Of a DNA stretch of 24,996 nt, positions 1 through 7,170 are shown in pieces (position 1 is the first letter of the stretch; each line of letters starts with the position of its first letter). The position numbers and the translations under genes are program-made. The stretch is from IMG/VR virus record IMGVR_UViG_3300042507_004479, positions 1 to 24,996 of that record, one strand, 5' to 3'. The DNA is from a virus. Below the pieces are notes generated by a model. That model saw only the letters and a program-made list of their open reading frames with translations, was not told the origin of the DNA and searched no databases.

Positions 1-39
1 CGCCTGCTTGCGCGTCAGTAAAAGTGGATACGTCGTCAT
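1..39 (-). CDS. Start of the gene after the large terminase (partial; portal protein expected)
   Basis: Only the first 13 codons are inside the window (protein begins MTTYPLLLTRKQA). The ATG overlaps the terminase stop codon in a TGATG arrangement, the same coupling seen at the terminase start, which supports this as a real start. Portal is a guess from gene order: in most tailed phages it follows the large terminase. Nothing in 13 residues identifies the product. Confidence 0.5.
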   Translation of the reverse strand, partial: MTTYPLLLTRKQA

Positions 40-1682
40 CAGTAGGAGCCGCCGCCCACCGCGGCGAAGGAGCGTTTGCCGTGATCCACGGGGTCCATGA
101 CGGCCAGGTAGCGCAGGCAGTCGATTGGATCCTTGGTCGCCCCCTTGTCGCCATCCTGGCCGGTCCACTCACGCAGCGAGTAGATCAGGTTCTGGCAGTC
201 GCGGGAGACGTACAGTTGCGGGCGGTTCTTCTCGTCAATCGGCTCGTTCGGATCGTAGGCCAGCCAGTCGTTGATGATACCGACGCCCTCATCGATGCCG
301 CGGCCCGCCGCCGGCTCGAAGTACATGCCGGGATCCGCCGGATCCTCGTCGTTGTCGGTCTCGAAGAGCTGCGTCAGCGTGATGCCGGCATCCTGCGCCT
401 GCGTCTTCGTGCCGCCCGCCTTCGGGTCGATGTAGCGCGCGAAAATCTTCTCCTTGCCCTCGAGTTCGCGGATCAGCGCACGGTACGCCGAGACGCCTCG
501 ACCGGCGCCGTTGCGCTGCGCAATGCCGATCTTCCCGTCCGGCTTTTCCGATGGCAGCGCCCACTCGCCGATGCTCATGTCGGGCCACTCGCGGTACACA
601 TAGCGCCGGCCATCGGTGCCGACGCGAAGCCAGAGCATGAAGTAATTCCGCGCGCCGGCGGGATCCATCACCATGTAGTTCGTGCCGTCCCGCGGAATGT
701 CCTCGGGCTTCACGATGTTGTGCTCACCAAAGAGCGGGAACTGCGACCCCTGGAGCGACTCAGCCCAGCCGTAGGCGCGAATTTTGACCTCATACGCCGT
801 CTTCCCCTGCAGAGCGGCTTTCATGTTCGCCCAGTCCGAATACGGGTTTAAGATACTGTGAAACCAGATCACCGCGCCGCGCTTCCCATGACAGGTCGCA
901 ATGTACGGCATCGTCCCCCGCGGCAGTCCCGGCACGTTCACCGTGGTCGCCAAGAGTTCGCTCTTCTTTGCGTGCGTGAACTTGCACCCGGCGACGAACT
1001 CCTTGACCGCCTGCGTGTACCCCAGGACCGGCGTGAAGGTCAGGACAAACAGCCCGTTGCGCGTGACCAAGCGGTAGCGCAGCGTGTCGATCCAGTCCTG
1101 CGGCACCAACTCGTCGCACCAGATCATGTCGAGTTCGCCGCCCTCGATGACTTTCCGGTCCTGCGAGTAATTGAGGAAGAAGCACTGGGAGCCGTTCGGC
1201 AGGACAAACGTGTTCTCCGAGAACCCGTTCTTCTGCGTGTAGCTCATATTCGTCACCTTCGTCTTCCGTAGCCGCTGCCACTCCGGCGGCAGGTACTTGA
1301 AGATCACGTTCTGCTGCATCTGAATCGACGACATCGACGTAGTGTGCAGGCACCAGACGCGCGTGCCTTTGTTGGCCACCAGGAGCTGCACCACCCGCTT
1401 CGCCGCGTACTCCGTCTTCCCGGCGCGGTTCCCGCCGTTGATCAGCAGTTCGCGGTGCTTGAGCAGCAACTGATCCGCCTCCTTCCAGTGCTTCGGCTCG
1501 TACCCGTGGCGGTACGGGTCGCGCTGCTCGGCCACGATCTTGTCCTCCCGCAACTGCAGGATCCGCACCGTCTCATCGAGACCCTTCGTGTCCACCATGC
1601 GCCGTATGTCCTCCGGCGTCGGCGCCGGGATCACCGGGTGCGGCGCAGGCTTATACCCCGCGAACTGGGCGAGATCGCTCAT
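39..1682 (-). CDS. terL: Phage terminase large subunit
   Basis: DNA-packaging motor: an N-terminal ATPase that translocates DNA and a C-terminal RNase H-fold nuclease that cuts concatemers. Visible motifs (547-aa form) are Walker A GGNRAGKT at about residues 83-90, Walker B LDMIWCDE at about 184-191 with the catalytic Glu, a possible coupling segment FTPVLGYTQ near 215-224, and a nuclease Asp in YMVMDPAG near 340. The conserved KDPIDCLRYL near the C terminus fits the last metal-binding Asp region. The length is normal for TerL. The ATG at 1682 was chosen because GGGGAAG lies just upstream and it overlaps the previous stop (TGATG); an in-frame GTG at 1700 would add six residues. The gene sits directly before a coupled gene expected to be portal. 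Identification is secure; the packaging type (cos or headful) cannot be read from it. Confidence 0.95.
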   Translation of the reverse strand: MSDLAQFAGYKPAPHPVIPAPTPEDIRRMVDTKGLDETVRILQLREDKIVAEQRDPYRHGYEPKHWKEADQLLLKHRELLINGGNRAGKTEYAAKRVVQLLVANKGTRVWCLHTTSMSSIQMQQNVIFKYLPPEWQRLRKTKVTNMSYTQKNGFSENTFVLPNGSQCFFLNYSQDRKVIEGGELDMIWCDELVPQDWIDTLRYRLVTRNGLFVLTFTPVLGYTQAVKEFVAGCKFTHAKKSELLATTVNVPGLPRGTMPYIATCHGKRGAVIWFHSILNPYSDWANMKAALQGKTAYEVKIRAYGWAESLQGSQFPLFGEHNIVKPEDIPRDGTNYMVMDPAGARNYFMLWLRVGTDGRRYVYREWPDMSIGEWALPSEKPDGKIGIAQRNGAGRGVSAYRALIRELEGKEKIFARYIDPKAGGTKTQAQDAGITLTQLFETDNDEDPADPGMYFEPAAGRGIDEGVGIINDWLAYDPNEPIDEKNRPQLYVSRDCQNLIYSLREWTGQDGDKGATKDPIDCLRYLAVMDPVDHGKRSFAAVGGGSY

Positions 1683-2314
1683 CACCACTTCCCCGGCCAC
1701 CGCGGCTGACGCGCCGCCAGGACGATGCCCTCGTACCGCCGCACCGGGATCACCATCCCAGGCTGAAAATTGGTCGAGTCCTTCACCCGGCAGATCACCT
1801 GCCGCCCCTCAAACTCCACCAGGATGGCCCGCCGATTCGCAAACTTGTTCTGCAAGACGCGAGCCTCGTCCGCCGTCCACCATCCCGGTCGGCCATGCTC
1901 CACGATCAAGCCATTCTGCGGCAGGCGCGGAATCTCCGCGTCAGGGTATCTGTGGCCCGCCGGCGCCAGATCTTCACTCCTGGGCGATTCCTGGGCCGCT
2001 GCCAGGGCTTCCGGCGCCGCGATCAACTCGAAAATCTTCCGCCGCCCGCTTTCCGCCAGCCAGACCGTCTTCGGCTTCTCGGTCATCCACCAATCTGTGC
2101 CCTCCACCAGGTGCTGCTGCCGCATCTCGCGCAACGCGGGTCGGCCAAGGCCCGTCTTGTCCGCGAAATCCATCTCGCGCTCCGCGTTTTGGGGAAAATT
2201 TTCGGCGGCTGGACCCGTCGCGTTTCCTTCGCTCGCGGCGATGGGGCCACCCCCTCCCCCCCTTGGCTGGTGCGAGTTGTTTGCGTCTGACTGTCCGCTT
2301 CCGACAATGTACAT
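1682..2314 (-). CDS. Hypothetical protein with helix-turn-helix-like segment, next to terL
   Basis: A 210-aa protein coupled to terL through a TGATG overlap. The first 47 residues are Gly/Ser/Asn-rich and of low complexity. Residues about 48-100 (DFADKTGLGRPALREMRQ, then EGTDWW and a helical ESGRRKIFEL segment) look like a winged-helix or HTH domain of the kind that reads DNA. The C-terminal 60 residues are beta-rich (ILVEFEGRQVICRV, GMVIPVRRY) and could form an SH3-like barrel. An internal ATG at 2173, preceded by GGAG, would give a 163-aa protein without the low-complexity head and is a serious alternative start; the ATG at 2314 has no visible ribosome site. Position makes a packaging accessory or small terminase role possible, but the gene upstream is the better small-terminase candidate. 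Function is not established. Confidence 0.7.
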   Translation of the reverse strand: MYIVGSGQSDANNSHQPRGGGGGPIAASEGNATGPAAENFPQNAEREMDFADKTGLGRPALREMRQQHLVEGTDWWMTEKPKTVWLAESGRRKIFELIAAPEALAAAQESPRSEDLAPAGHRYPDAEIPRLPQNGLIVEHGRPGWWTADEARVLQNKFANRRAILVEFEGRQVICRVKDSTNFQPGMVIPVRRYEGIVLAARQPRWPGKW

Positions 2315-2370
2315 TATGTTAAGTTGTTGAGCTTTGCTGCGCCGCTTGTTACTCGCTTACCGTTAGCATC

Positions 2371-2916
2371 TTACGAGATCTGAACGGTGTCGGCCTCGAT
2401 GGCTTCGACACGTTTCGGTTCGTTCATCATCGCGCGCAGCGACTCGGCATCGACCGAAACCCGGTGCTCGACCACCGAAACAGCCGGTTCGCCGGCCAGA
2501 ACTTGGGTCTTGTCGAGCAAAATTCCCAGCGCCACGGAAAGTCCTGGAATCTGTCCCGCTTTAATCTCCTGCGAATCAAGACCCTCCAAGCCTCGTTGAA
2601 TGGTCGCTGCGGTCTTGTTGGCCAAGCGGTGGAGCGTGCCGAGCATCTGGCGTTTGAACAGCTCGGGTTCGCGTTCGACTAGCTGGTCGCGGATCAAGGC
2701 GACGGTGGCAGGGCCGGAGGAAGTTTCTTGGGCGATGCGAACGATGCCGGTTCCCTTGCGGAGGAGGTCTTCGATGGCGGCGCGCTTCTCGGGGGAGATG
2801 TTGAGCGCGGTGCGGGCCATGGAGTCTGGGCTGCGGGCCAGGCGGGTGTCGACGGATTCGCCGACGAGTGGGTCAGGTCTGCCGCCATCTACCGCGAACT
2901 GTGAAGGTTCACCCAT
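2371..2916 (-). CDS. Candidate terminase small subunit (HTH protein)
   Basis: This 181-aa protein has an N-terminal HTH after a variable leader: ISPEKRAAIEDLLRKG, then IVRIAQETSSGPATVALIRD, reading as helix-turn-helix. A mainly helical stretch follows (LFKRQMLGTLHRLANKTA and LSVALGILLDKTQVLAGEP), and it ends in a short VVEHRVSVDAESL tail. HTH plus an oligomerising helical middle is the usual layout of small terminases, which recognise the packaging site and recruit TerL. The LLDKTQVLAGEP-type segment recurs in proteins encoded near terminases. The ATG at 2916 was chosen because the upstream part of the open frame is Pro/Arg/Ser-rich and unlike a protein; an ATG at 2820 (MARTALNIS) would give 149 aa and keep the whole HTH. 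About 56 bp separate it from the next gene. The role is inferred from fold and position. Confidence 0.72.
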   Translation of the reverse strand: MGEPSQFAVDGGRPDPLVGESVDTRLARSPDSMARTALNISPEKRAAIEDLLRKGTGIVRIAQETSSGPATVALIRDQLVEREPELFKRQMLGTLHRLANKTAATIQRGLEGLDSQEIKAGQIPGLSVALGILLDKTQVLAGEPAVSVVEHRVSVDAESLRAMMNEPKRVEAIEADTVQIS

Positions 2917-3019
2917 GTGAGCCTGAATGTACCTAGTGGAAATTTTTTGGTCTACAGCCTCGCGGAAGATTTTTCGTGGAGTGGGCCAAGGGGGCGAGCG
3001 CCTCGCGAAAGTGTACGGG

Positions 3020-3316
3020 TCAGAGCGAGTCGATACGACGGGCGCGTCTGGCTTTCTCGAGAACGAAAGTTTTTTCGGGCGGCGGCGGCGTCGGGGCAAA
3101 TCGCCAAGTGATGGCCGAGACCTGGTTCCAATCGATGAATTCGGCGTGGTCGGCCAAGGTGGGGTCGCCGAGCGGGGTGAGGCGCACATCGGTGACGCGG
3201 CCATCGGCGCGAACGACGACAGGTTCAGTTGTGGAGGCGAGGTGAATCAGGCCGGCGTTGCGGAGGGCGACGCGGACTTTCCAGTGGTCGGGCAGGTTTT
3301 TTTCGTTGGTTTCCAT
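3020..3316 (-). CDS. Small hypothetical protein
   Basis: A 98-aa protein beginning METNEKNLPDHWKVR. It reads as a compact alpha/beta protein (VRVALRNAGLIHLA, EPVVVRADGRVTDVRLTPLG, FIDWNQVSAITWRF), followed by a proline run and a basic tail (RRARRID). No family was recognised. The open frame extends upstream to 3451 through a long hairpin. An in-frame GTG at 3415 has AAAGGAG before it, so a 131-aa version cannot be excluded. The upstream residues (ALAPFRGKGRA) are, however, what such a palindrome yields when translated by chance, so the ATG at 3316 is preferred. A 103-bp gap follows before the candidate small terminase, in which no further gene is visible. Confidence 0.55.
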   Translation of the reverse strand: METNEKNLPDHWKVRVALRNAGLIHLASTTEPVVVRADGRVTDVRLTPLGDPTLADHAEFIDWNQVSAITWRFAPTPPPPEKTFVLEKARRARRIDSL

Positions 3317-3373
3317 AAGAGCTTTTGAGGTGGGCCACGGCGAGTCGCGGCATGTTTTTTTGGGTTCGATTTT

Positions 3374-3413
3374 GTACGCTCGTCCCTTTCCCCGAAAGGG
3401 AGCGAGAGCGTAC
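3374..3413. repeat. Strong 40-bp imperfect palindrome (hairpin) between early and packaging genes
   Basis: The outer arms GTACGCTC (3374-3381) and GAGCGTAC (3406-3413) pair perfectly. The inner arms TCCCTTTC (3383-3390) and GAAAGGGA (3394-3401) also pair, around a CCC loop, with a small asymmetric bulge between the two stems. A second small palindrome, TCTCCT-TT-AGGAGA, lies at 3418-3431. Neither is followed by a U-rich tract on the minus transcript, so this is not a textbook intrinsic terminator. It could be a REP-like repeat, a transcript-stabilising or processing hairpin, or part of a packaging recognition site, since it lies at the border of the terminase genes. The 3317-3491 stretch holds no other gene that I can support. 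Confidence 0.6.
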
Positions 3414-3491
3414 ACTCTCTCCTTTAGGAGATAGGGGGGGGGACTAGTCACTGTTTTGTACGTTCCCAGTATCCTCCCTGTATCTATTCAG

Positions 3492-3821
3492 TCAGACGCC
3501 AGGATGGAGTCGGTCGAGGTGGGCCAGATACTTCTTCTTGAGCGACGCGATCTGGCCTTCCAAGCGGCGGATCTTGGCCATCAGGTCAGCGTTGATCTCT
3601 GCCTGGGTTTGCTCGCGAACGTAGGCTACTCCCTGCCACTTGAAGGGCGGCTTGAGGAAGACGACGAATTCCTGCTTGCGGACGTACTCCCAGACGCGCT
3701 TGGACTTCTCGAAGTCATAGCTGAACGAATCCTGAATCCAGCGCAGGAGTTCGCTGCGCTCGGGGTTTTTCCAATCGTGGGCCAAGGGTGGCATCGGGCT
3801 GAAGCGTTCTCGGTGAGTCAT
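3492..3821 (-). CDS. Hypothetical protein with C-terminal coiled coil
   Basis: This 109-aa protein is coupled to the primase-helicase by an ATGA overlap (start 3821, upstream stop 3818). Its N-terminal half is aromatic-rich (LLRWIQDSFSYDFEKSKRVWEYVRK, in two helical pieces). The middle has a beta-like FVVFLKPPFKWQGVAYV segment, and the C-terminal third (EINADLMAKIRRLEGQ, IASLKKKYLAHLDRL) has the heptad pattern of a coiled coil. No family was recognised. Position after the primase-helicase suggests a replication accessory such as a helicase loader, but nothing in the sequence proves that. It is the last gene of the early block before the hairpin at 3374-3413. Confidence 0.65.
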   Translation of the reverse strand: MTHRERFSPMPPLAHDWKNPERSELLRWIQDSFSYDFEKSKRVWEYVRKQEFVVFLKPPFKWQGVAYVREQTQAEINADLMAKIRRLEGQIASLKKKYLAHLDRLHPGV

Positions 3822-5647
3822 CGGAACGAAGGGAGTCTGGGGCCAGTTTGGCTGCGGTTGACCTTGAACGTGGCGTTGAGCGCGTGCTGCCAGCAGATGC
3901 CGTGGGCGGCGTGCTGGATCCTGATCTTCGAGCTGCGCTGGCCCTCGATGTCGACCATGCCGGAGCGGTTGCCGCGCTTGGTGAGGGTGAGGTTGAACAC
4001 CGGCTCGTCGCCCTGGCGTTGGAGGACTGCGACCTCGCGCGCCCAGTTGGTGAGGTCGGCGGATCCGGCTCCGGCGTAGGCGAGATCGCTGACGGTGCCC
4101 TTGGCCTGCTCGCCCTTGGGTGGCTTCGGCATGTGGTGCAGCCAAGTCCAGAGGACGCCGGTCTCCTGGAGTACCGGGTTCAGCTCGTTGCGGAGCCAGC
4201 GTGACATGAACGCCTGATCGCTGATGTCGTCGCCGGCGTAGGACAGGAGCGGGTCGGCGATGAGAACGTCGGCCTTGTGCTTCGTGATGATGGAGCGGGC
4301 GAGCCGGATGAACTCGGTGCCGGTCTTGACGGTCTCGTCGTAGAAGCGGACGTGATCGTTGAGCGTGGCCAGCTCGTCGGATCCGTAGCGCATGCCGGTG
4401 ACGACGCCGCGGAACGCCTCGGCCATGTCGCCCATGTCGTTCTCGGCTTGGATGAAGGCCACGCGGAGGGGCTTGACCGGCTTGATCCCGAAGAAGGGCT
4501 TGCCGAGCGCCAAGGTGAGGCCGAACTGCATCGCGAAGGAGGACTTCCCCACTCCGCTCTGGCCCACGATGACGAGCGAGCCGCCGCGGCAGAGCCAGCG
4601 GTCGCCCAGGACGTTGTTCGGGTCGTTGTCGACGTTGTAGTCGAGCAGATCCTGCGGGGTGGTCGGTTCGGCCAGCTCGGACTGATCTCGCCAGTCGAGC
4701 CATTCGGCCCAGGTGCTGAAGCCGATGTGGACGGCCACCAGTGCCTGCTCGACGCCGTCGCGCATGATGCCGGGCAGGCGCGAGAAGCGGGACGGGTTCT
4801 TGTTGGACTCGCAGGGGTGCTGGTCGGAGAGGTAGTCGTACACGATGTCGCGGCGCTCTTCCCACTCCTGCTTGGAAGCGGCGTCGACTTTCACCCAAGC
4901 GTGCAGACTGCGCCCACCGGAGTCGATGACGGCGGCGATGGGCAAGCGGCACTGTTGAATGATGGCCAACTGCTCGGGCTTGGGCTTGTCATCAAACTCG
5001 ATGAGGACGTGGCGGTACGCTGCGACGTTGGAGTCGGAACCCTCGTAGCGTTCGGGGAACGTGGGGTTGATGCGGATCCATGCGCCCTGCGGCTTTCCCT
5101 CGAAGATCGAAGGACGGTCGACGAAGAGGCCGAGCCACCGCGGGATCGGCAGGAAGGTGCCGGAGTTGGCGGGAAACCATTTGTCGCGCTCCTCGTCGTG
5201 GTTGGCCTCGAGGCCGATGCAGATCCAGTCGGTGTCCTTGAAGACGGCGTCGAGGAACTTGCGCGTGGCATCCCAGCCGGTGGGCATGGCGTTGTCTGGC
5301 GCCGGCGCCGCGGGCGCTGGTGGCGTGCCGCGTTGCACGATGAACTTGCCGCTCGGGCTGACGCACGATGGCCGGCGCGTGGGCGAGTCCTGGAGGAGAA
5401 ACCCCGCGGGCTTGTCGTGCGGCTTCTTGATCGCCTCATCGATCTTGTGGGCCAGTTCGCGTTCGTTCCACGGTGGCTGGCAGGAGGCGTTGTATTCACG
5501 AAGGAGTGACAGTGCGTCGCCCTTGGAGAGAGAAAAACCGTGGCAGAGCGCCACGGCTACGGTGTAGGTTTGGCTATGCCCGCCAGCGCCGGAGATGGCG
5601 GGTGGACAGGTTGCCAGGTAACGTCTGGCGCGGTCGATGATGGTCAT
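3818..5647 (-). CDS. Primase-helicase: AEP-type primase domain fused to RecA-like ATPase
   Basis: A 609-aa replication protein. Residues 1-75 form a helical domain (ARRYLATCPPAISGAGGHSQ, FSLSKGDALSLLREYN, WNERELAHKID) common at the N terminus of phage primase/ATPases. Residues about 140-310 look like an archaeo-eukaryotic-type primase: EFDD acidic motif at 217-220, SGGRSLHAW at 243-251 with the typical His 249, and SRFSRLPG at 286-293 as the third motif. Residues about 345-560 are a RecA/AAA_25-type motor, with Walker A GQSGVGKSS at 362-370 and Walker B VLIADPLLSY at 461-470. It should make primers and unwind DNA at the phage fork. The ATG at 5647 overlaps the stop of a 55-aa ORF (ATGA). The first acidic motif (EFDD) differs slightly from hDhD, so catalytic activity is likely but not certain. 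Confidence 0.85.
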   Translation of the reverse strand: MTIIDRARRYLATCPPAISGAGGHSQTYTVAVALCHGFSLSKGDALSLLREYNASCQPPWNERELAHKIDEAIKKPHDKPAGFLLQDSPTRRPSCVSPSGKFIVQRGTPPAPAAPAPDNAMPTGWDATRKFLDAVFKDTDWICIGLEANHDEERDKWFPANSGTFLPIPRWLGLFVDRPSIFEGKPQGAWIRINPTFPERYEGSDSNVAAYRHVLIEFDDKPKPEQLAIIQQCRLPIAAVIDSGGRSLHAWVKVDAASKQEWEERRDIVYDYLSDQHPCESNKNPSRFSRLPGIMRDGVEQALVAVHIGFSTWAEWLDWRDQSELAEPTTPQDLLDYNVDNDPNNVLGDRWLCRGGSLVIVGQSGVGKSSFAMQFGLTLALGKPFFGIKPVKPLRVAFIQAENDMGDMAEAFRGVVTGMRYGSDELATLNDHVRFYDETVKTGTEFIRLARSIITKHKADVLIADPLLSYAGDDISDQAFMSRWLRNELNPVLQETGVLWTWLHHMPKPPKGEQAKGTVSDLAYAGAGSADLTNWAREVAVLQRQGDEPVFNLTLTKRGNRSGMVDIEGQRSSKIRIQHAAHGICWQHALNATFKVNRSQTGPRLPSFR

Positions 5648-5811
5648 TGCAAGTGCTTTTTGATTTTCATCAGGACGGCCATCACGGCTACGCCGTCTTC
5701 TGGCGTGGGTTTCTCGATCATCATCACCAACATGATTGCCGCAAGGGCGTCGGCGATCAGTTCCTTCTGCTCTTTGATGATGGCGTCTTTTTCTGCGAGT
5801 GCGTCGTGCAT
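5644..5811 (-). CDS. Small 55-aa hypothetical protein
   Basis: The frame reads from ATG 5811 to TGA 5644 and overlaps the primase-helicase start by ATGA; four bases separate it from the upstream stop at 5816. The protein starts MHDALAEKDAIIKEQKELIA, which is helical and charged, continues with a Met-rich hydrophobic stretch (AIMLVMMIEKP) and ends with MAVLMKIKKHLQ. It may be two helices forming a small helical hairpin. No family was recognised. Support comes from the tight fit between two coupled genes and sensible composition. Confidence 0.55.
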   Translation of the reverse strand: MHDALAEKDAIIKEQKELIADALAAIMLVMMIEKPTPEDGVAVMAVLMKIKKHLQ

Positions 5812-5815
5812 TTTG

Positions 5816-6307
5816 TTATGGGGAAACTTGAATCATGCTTGATATAGGAATCTCGATTTGGGGTTCGTAGTCGGTTGTGCTCTTCACTAATTGCCGACAC
5901 CCACCCATTGACATCTTTCGTGCATCAATGTCGTTGAACCTGATGTAGCGAACTACACCGTCAGACCAGCGCACAAAGAAAAGTGCAGGAGATCCAAGTC
6001 CTGCTTGGGCAAGTCCCAGGGCCAGCCACTTGCGGACGTTCAAGAAAACGGTCGGGTACTGAGTCGAGGGAGTGGACCTTGATTTTGTCTCTATGACGGC
6101 GACCATGCGCCCGTGTTTTGTCGCATAGAAGTCGATTGGGCAGAGCTTCCCGAACCTATGGACTTTGACCTCCCACCGTTGCTCAATGAGACTGACGATC
6201 TCGTTTTCGCGCACTACATCAGCGTCTGCTGTAAACATGACCTTGCCGTCAGTGCCGACAGTACCGCTCCTGCTGTAGTAATCAGGTGCGTTGCCCTGGC
6301 TTTTCAT
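5816..6307 (-). CDS. Probable PD-(D/E)XK-fold nuclease-like protein
   Basis: A 163-aa protein with a nuclease-like core. An N-terminal helix with E35 (RENEIVSLIEQRW) leads to a strand, then CPIDFYATK with D59, then MVAVIETKSR with E73 and K75. The D...ExK spacing is the classic PD-(D/E)XK signature, and E35 could be the helical Glu of the fold. Later segments (FLNVRKWLALGLAQAGLG and PALFFVRWSDGVVRYI) fit the helix and strands that complete such a core. Substrate is unknown; small stand-alone members in phages include structure-specific and VRR-type nucleases. Its start overlaps the upstream stop (ATGA at 6304-6307). It lies between a coiled-coil protein and the primase-helicase, so a role in DNA metabolism is plausible. 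Confidence 0.65.
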   Translation of the reverse strand: MKSQGNAPDYYSRSGTVGTDGKVMFTADADVVRENEIVSLIEQRWEVKVHRFGKLCPIDFYATKHGRMVAVIETKSRSTPSTQYPTVFLNVRKWLALGLAQAGLGSPALFFVRWSDGVVRYIRFNDIDARKMSMGGCRQLVKSTTDYEPQIEIPISSMIQVSP

Positions 6308-6681
6308 TTATTGCCCTCCATTGCCTCGTCTATGGCGTCGCGGGTTATGTCTTCTAGATCAATTCCGGCGTGAACGCCGGCCCAGTTGCTCCCCTCTTCA
6401 GTGGCCAACCAGTCCATCCGCGCTTTGTCCTCGCGAAGCTCTTGGTTCATTCTCGCCTGATGCTCCATCTCGGCACGCAGTCGATTATTCGAGTCACGCC
6501 ACCGTTCAATTTCGGCCTGTAGGCGCAGCACCTCGTCACGCTGATAATCGTAATCAGCACATAGCAGTCTGAGGGATTCGTTTTCGCGCTCAAGCTGGCG
6601 GGCAAAGTTGGGGCAAACGCTGTTGAAGCCTTTTCCTCCGCTAAGGAAAACGGCGGCATCAGTTCGTGGTGTGTCGCTCAC
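6304..6681 (-). CDS. Phage hypothetical protein of the 'SDTPRTDA' type, coiled coil
   Basis: A 125-aa protein starting at GTG 6681, which has GGGAGG seven bases upstream, the clearest ribosome site in this block. The start also overlaps the preceding stop (GTGA). The N terminus SDTPRTDAAVF is widely seen in small phage proteins of unknown function. The middle (RQLERENESLRLL through LREDKARMDWL) is a long charged helix with coiled-coil character, and the C terminus (LEDITRDAIDEAME) is another common phage tail motif. No biochemical function is known. A longer GTG start at 6696 is less likely because its ribosome site would be lost. Confidence 0.75.
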   Translation of the reverse strand: MSDTPRTDAAVFLSGGKGFNSVCPNFARQLERENESLRLLCADYDYQRDEVLRLQAEIERWRDSNNRLRAEMEHQARMNQELREDKARMDWLATEEGSNWAGVHAGIDLEDITRDAIDEAMEGNK

Positions 6682-6887
6682 GAATGAACCTCCCACTTCT
6701 CCACGCCGCTCTTCAGCAGCTCGAGCGCGGCCTGCAGCTTCTCGCCATCCTCAACACTGGTGACGGCGATCATGGCAACGTGACGGATAGTGCCGTCAGG
6801 TTCCGCGTTCACTTTATTCAGCAGGGCGAAAAGCCCGGTGGCGCCGGCGTGCATTTCAGTGCCGGCCTTTGTCATTTTTTTTGTCAT
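6678..6887 (-). CDS. Small hypothetical protein
   Basis: A 69-aa protein beginning MTKKMTKAGTEMHAG. It contains one alpha/beta core (ATGLFALLNKVN, IRHVAMIAVTSVEDGEKLQAA, then LELLKSGVEKWEV). The start is uncertain: ATG 6887 overlaps the upstream gene by 32 bases and has no clear ribosome site; ATG 6875, 6917 and 6935 are also in frame. It is coupled downstream by GTGA. No family was recognised. Confidence 0.55.
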   Translation of the reverse strand: MTKKMTKAGTEMHAGATGLFALLNKVNAEPDGTIRHVAMIAVTSVEDGEKLQAALELLKSGVEKWEVHS

Positions 6888-7167
6888 GTGTTCTTGGGGA
6901 AAGGACGTGTCGACCATGGATGATTGTGTGTACACAGTACTCGCTGCGCCGGAATCGCTTCGCCAACGCCACGATGGTCACCTTCTCGCTTTTCCAAGCG
7001 GCCAATATCTTGTCGTGCTCCTCTTGGCTCACTAGAAAGCGTGGGATCGTACGCGCCTCCTGCTTTTCAGAGAGCGGCAGGAGCTTTACGTTCTTCACAT
7101 CTCGGCAGTACTTGTTGATCAAGTACTCACACGCCTCGACGGCAGATCTCTTGGCATCGTGCTCCAT
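6856..7167 (-). CDS. Small protein with HTH-like C-terminal part
   Basis: A 103-aa protein. The N-terminal part (KRSAVEACEYLINKYC) is helical and the middle carries a basic, proline-containing stretch. Residues about 73-95 (SEKVTIVALAKRFRRSEYC then VHTIIHGR) match the pattern of a short HTH in which an IA-x-RF turn is followed by a recognition helix and an IxxGR end, as in resolvase-type or phage HNH-associated HTHs. DNA binding is therefore likely; the target is unknown. The ATG at 7167 lies three bases after the helicase stop. The frame runs 32 bases into the next gene. Confidence 0.6.
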   Translation of the reverse strand: MEHDAKRSAVEACEYLINKYCRDVKNVKLLPLSEKQEARTIPRFLVSQEEHDKILAAWKSEKVTIVALAKRFRRSEYCVHTIIHGRHVLSPRTHDKKNDKGRH

Positions 7168-7170
7168 TAT

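Noticed and set aside
3822-4952. Upstream part of the open frame that ends in the 109-aa coiled-coil protein
   Set aside because: The extension beyond ATG 3821 is Arg/Pro/His-rich noise overlapping the primase-helicase in another frame.
4277-5509. 410-codon plus-strand open frame opposite the primase-helicase
   Set aside because: It is a shadow of the primase-helicase; composition is Val/Gly/Asp-rich noise and no start or context supports it.
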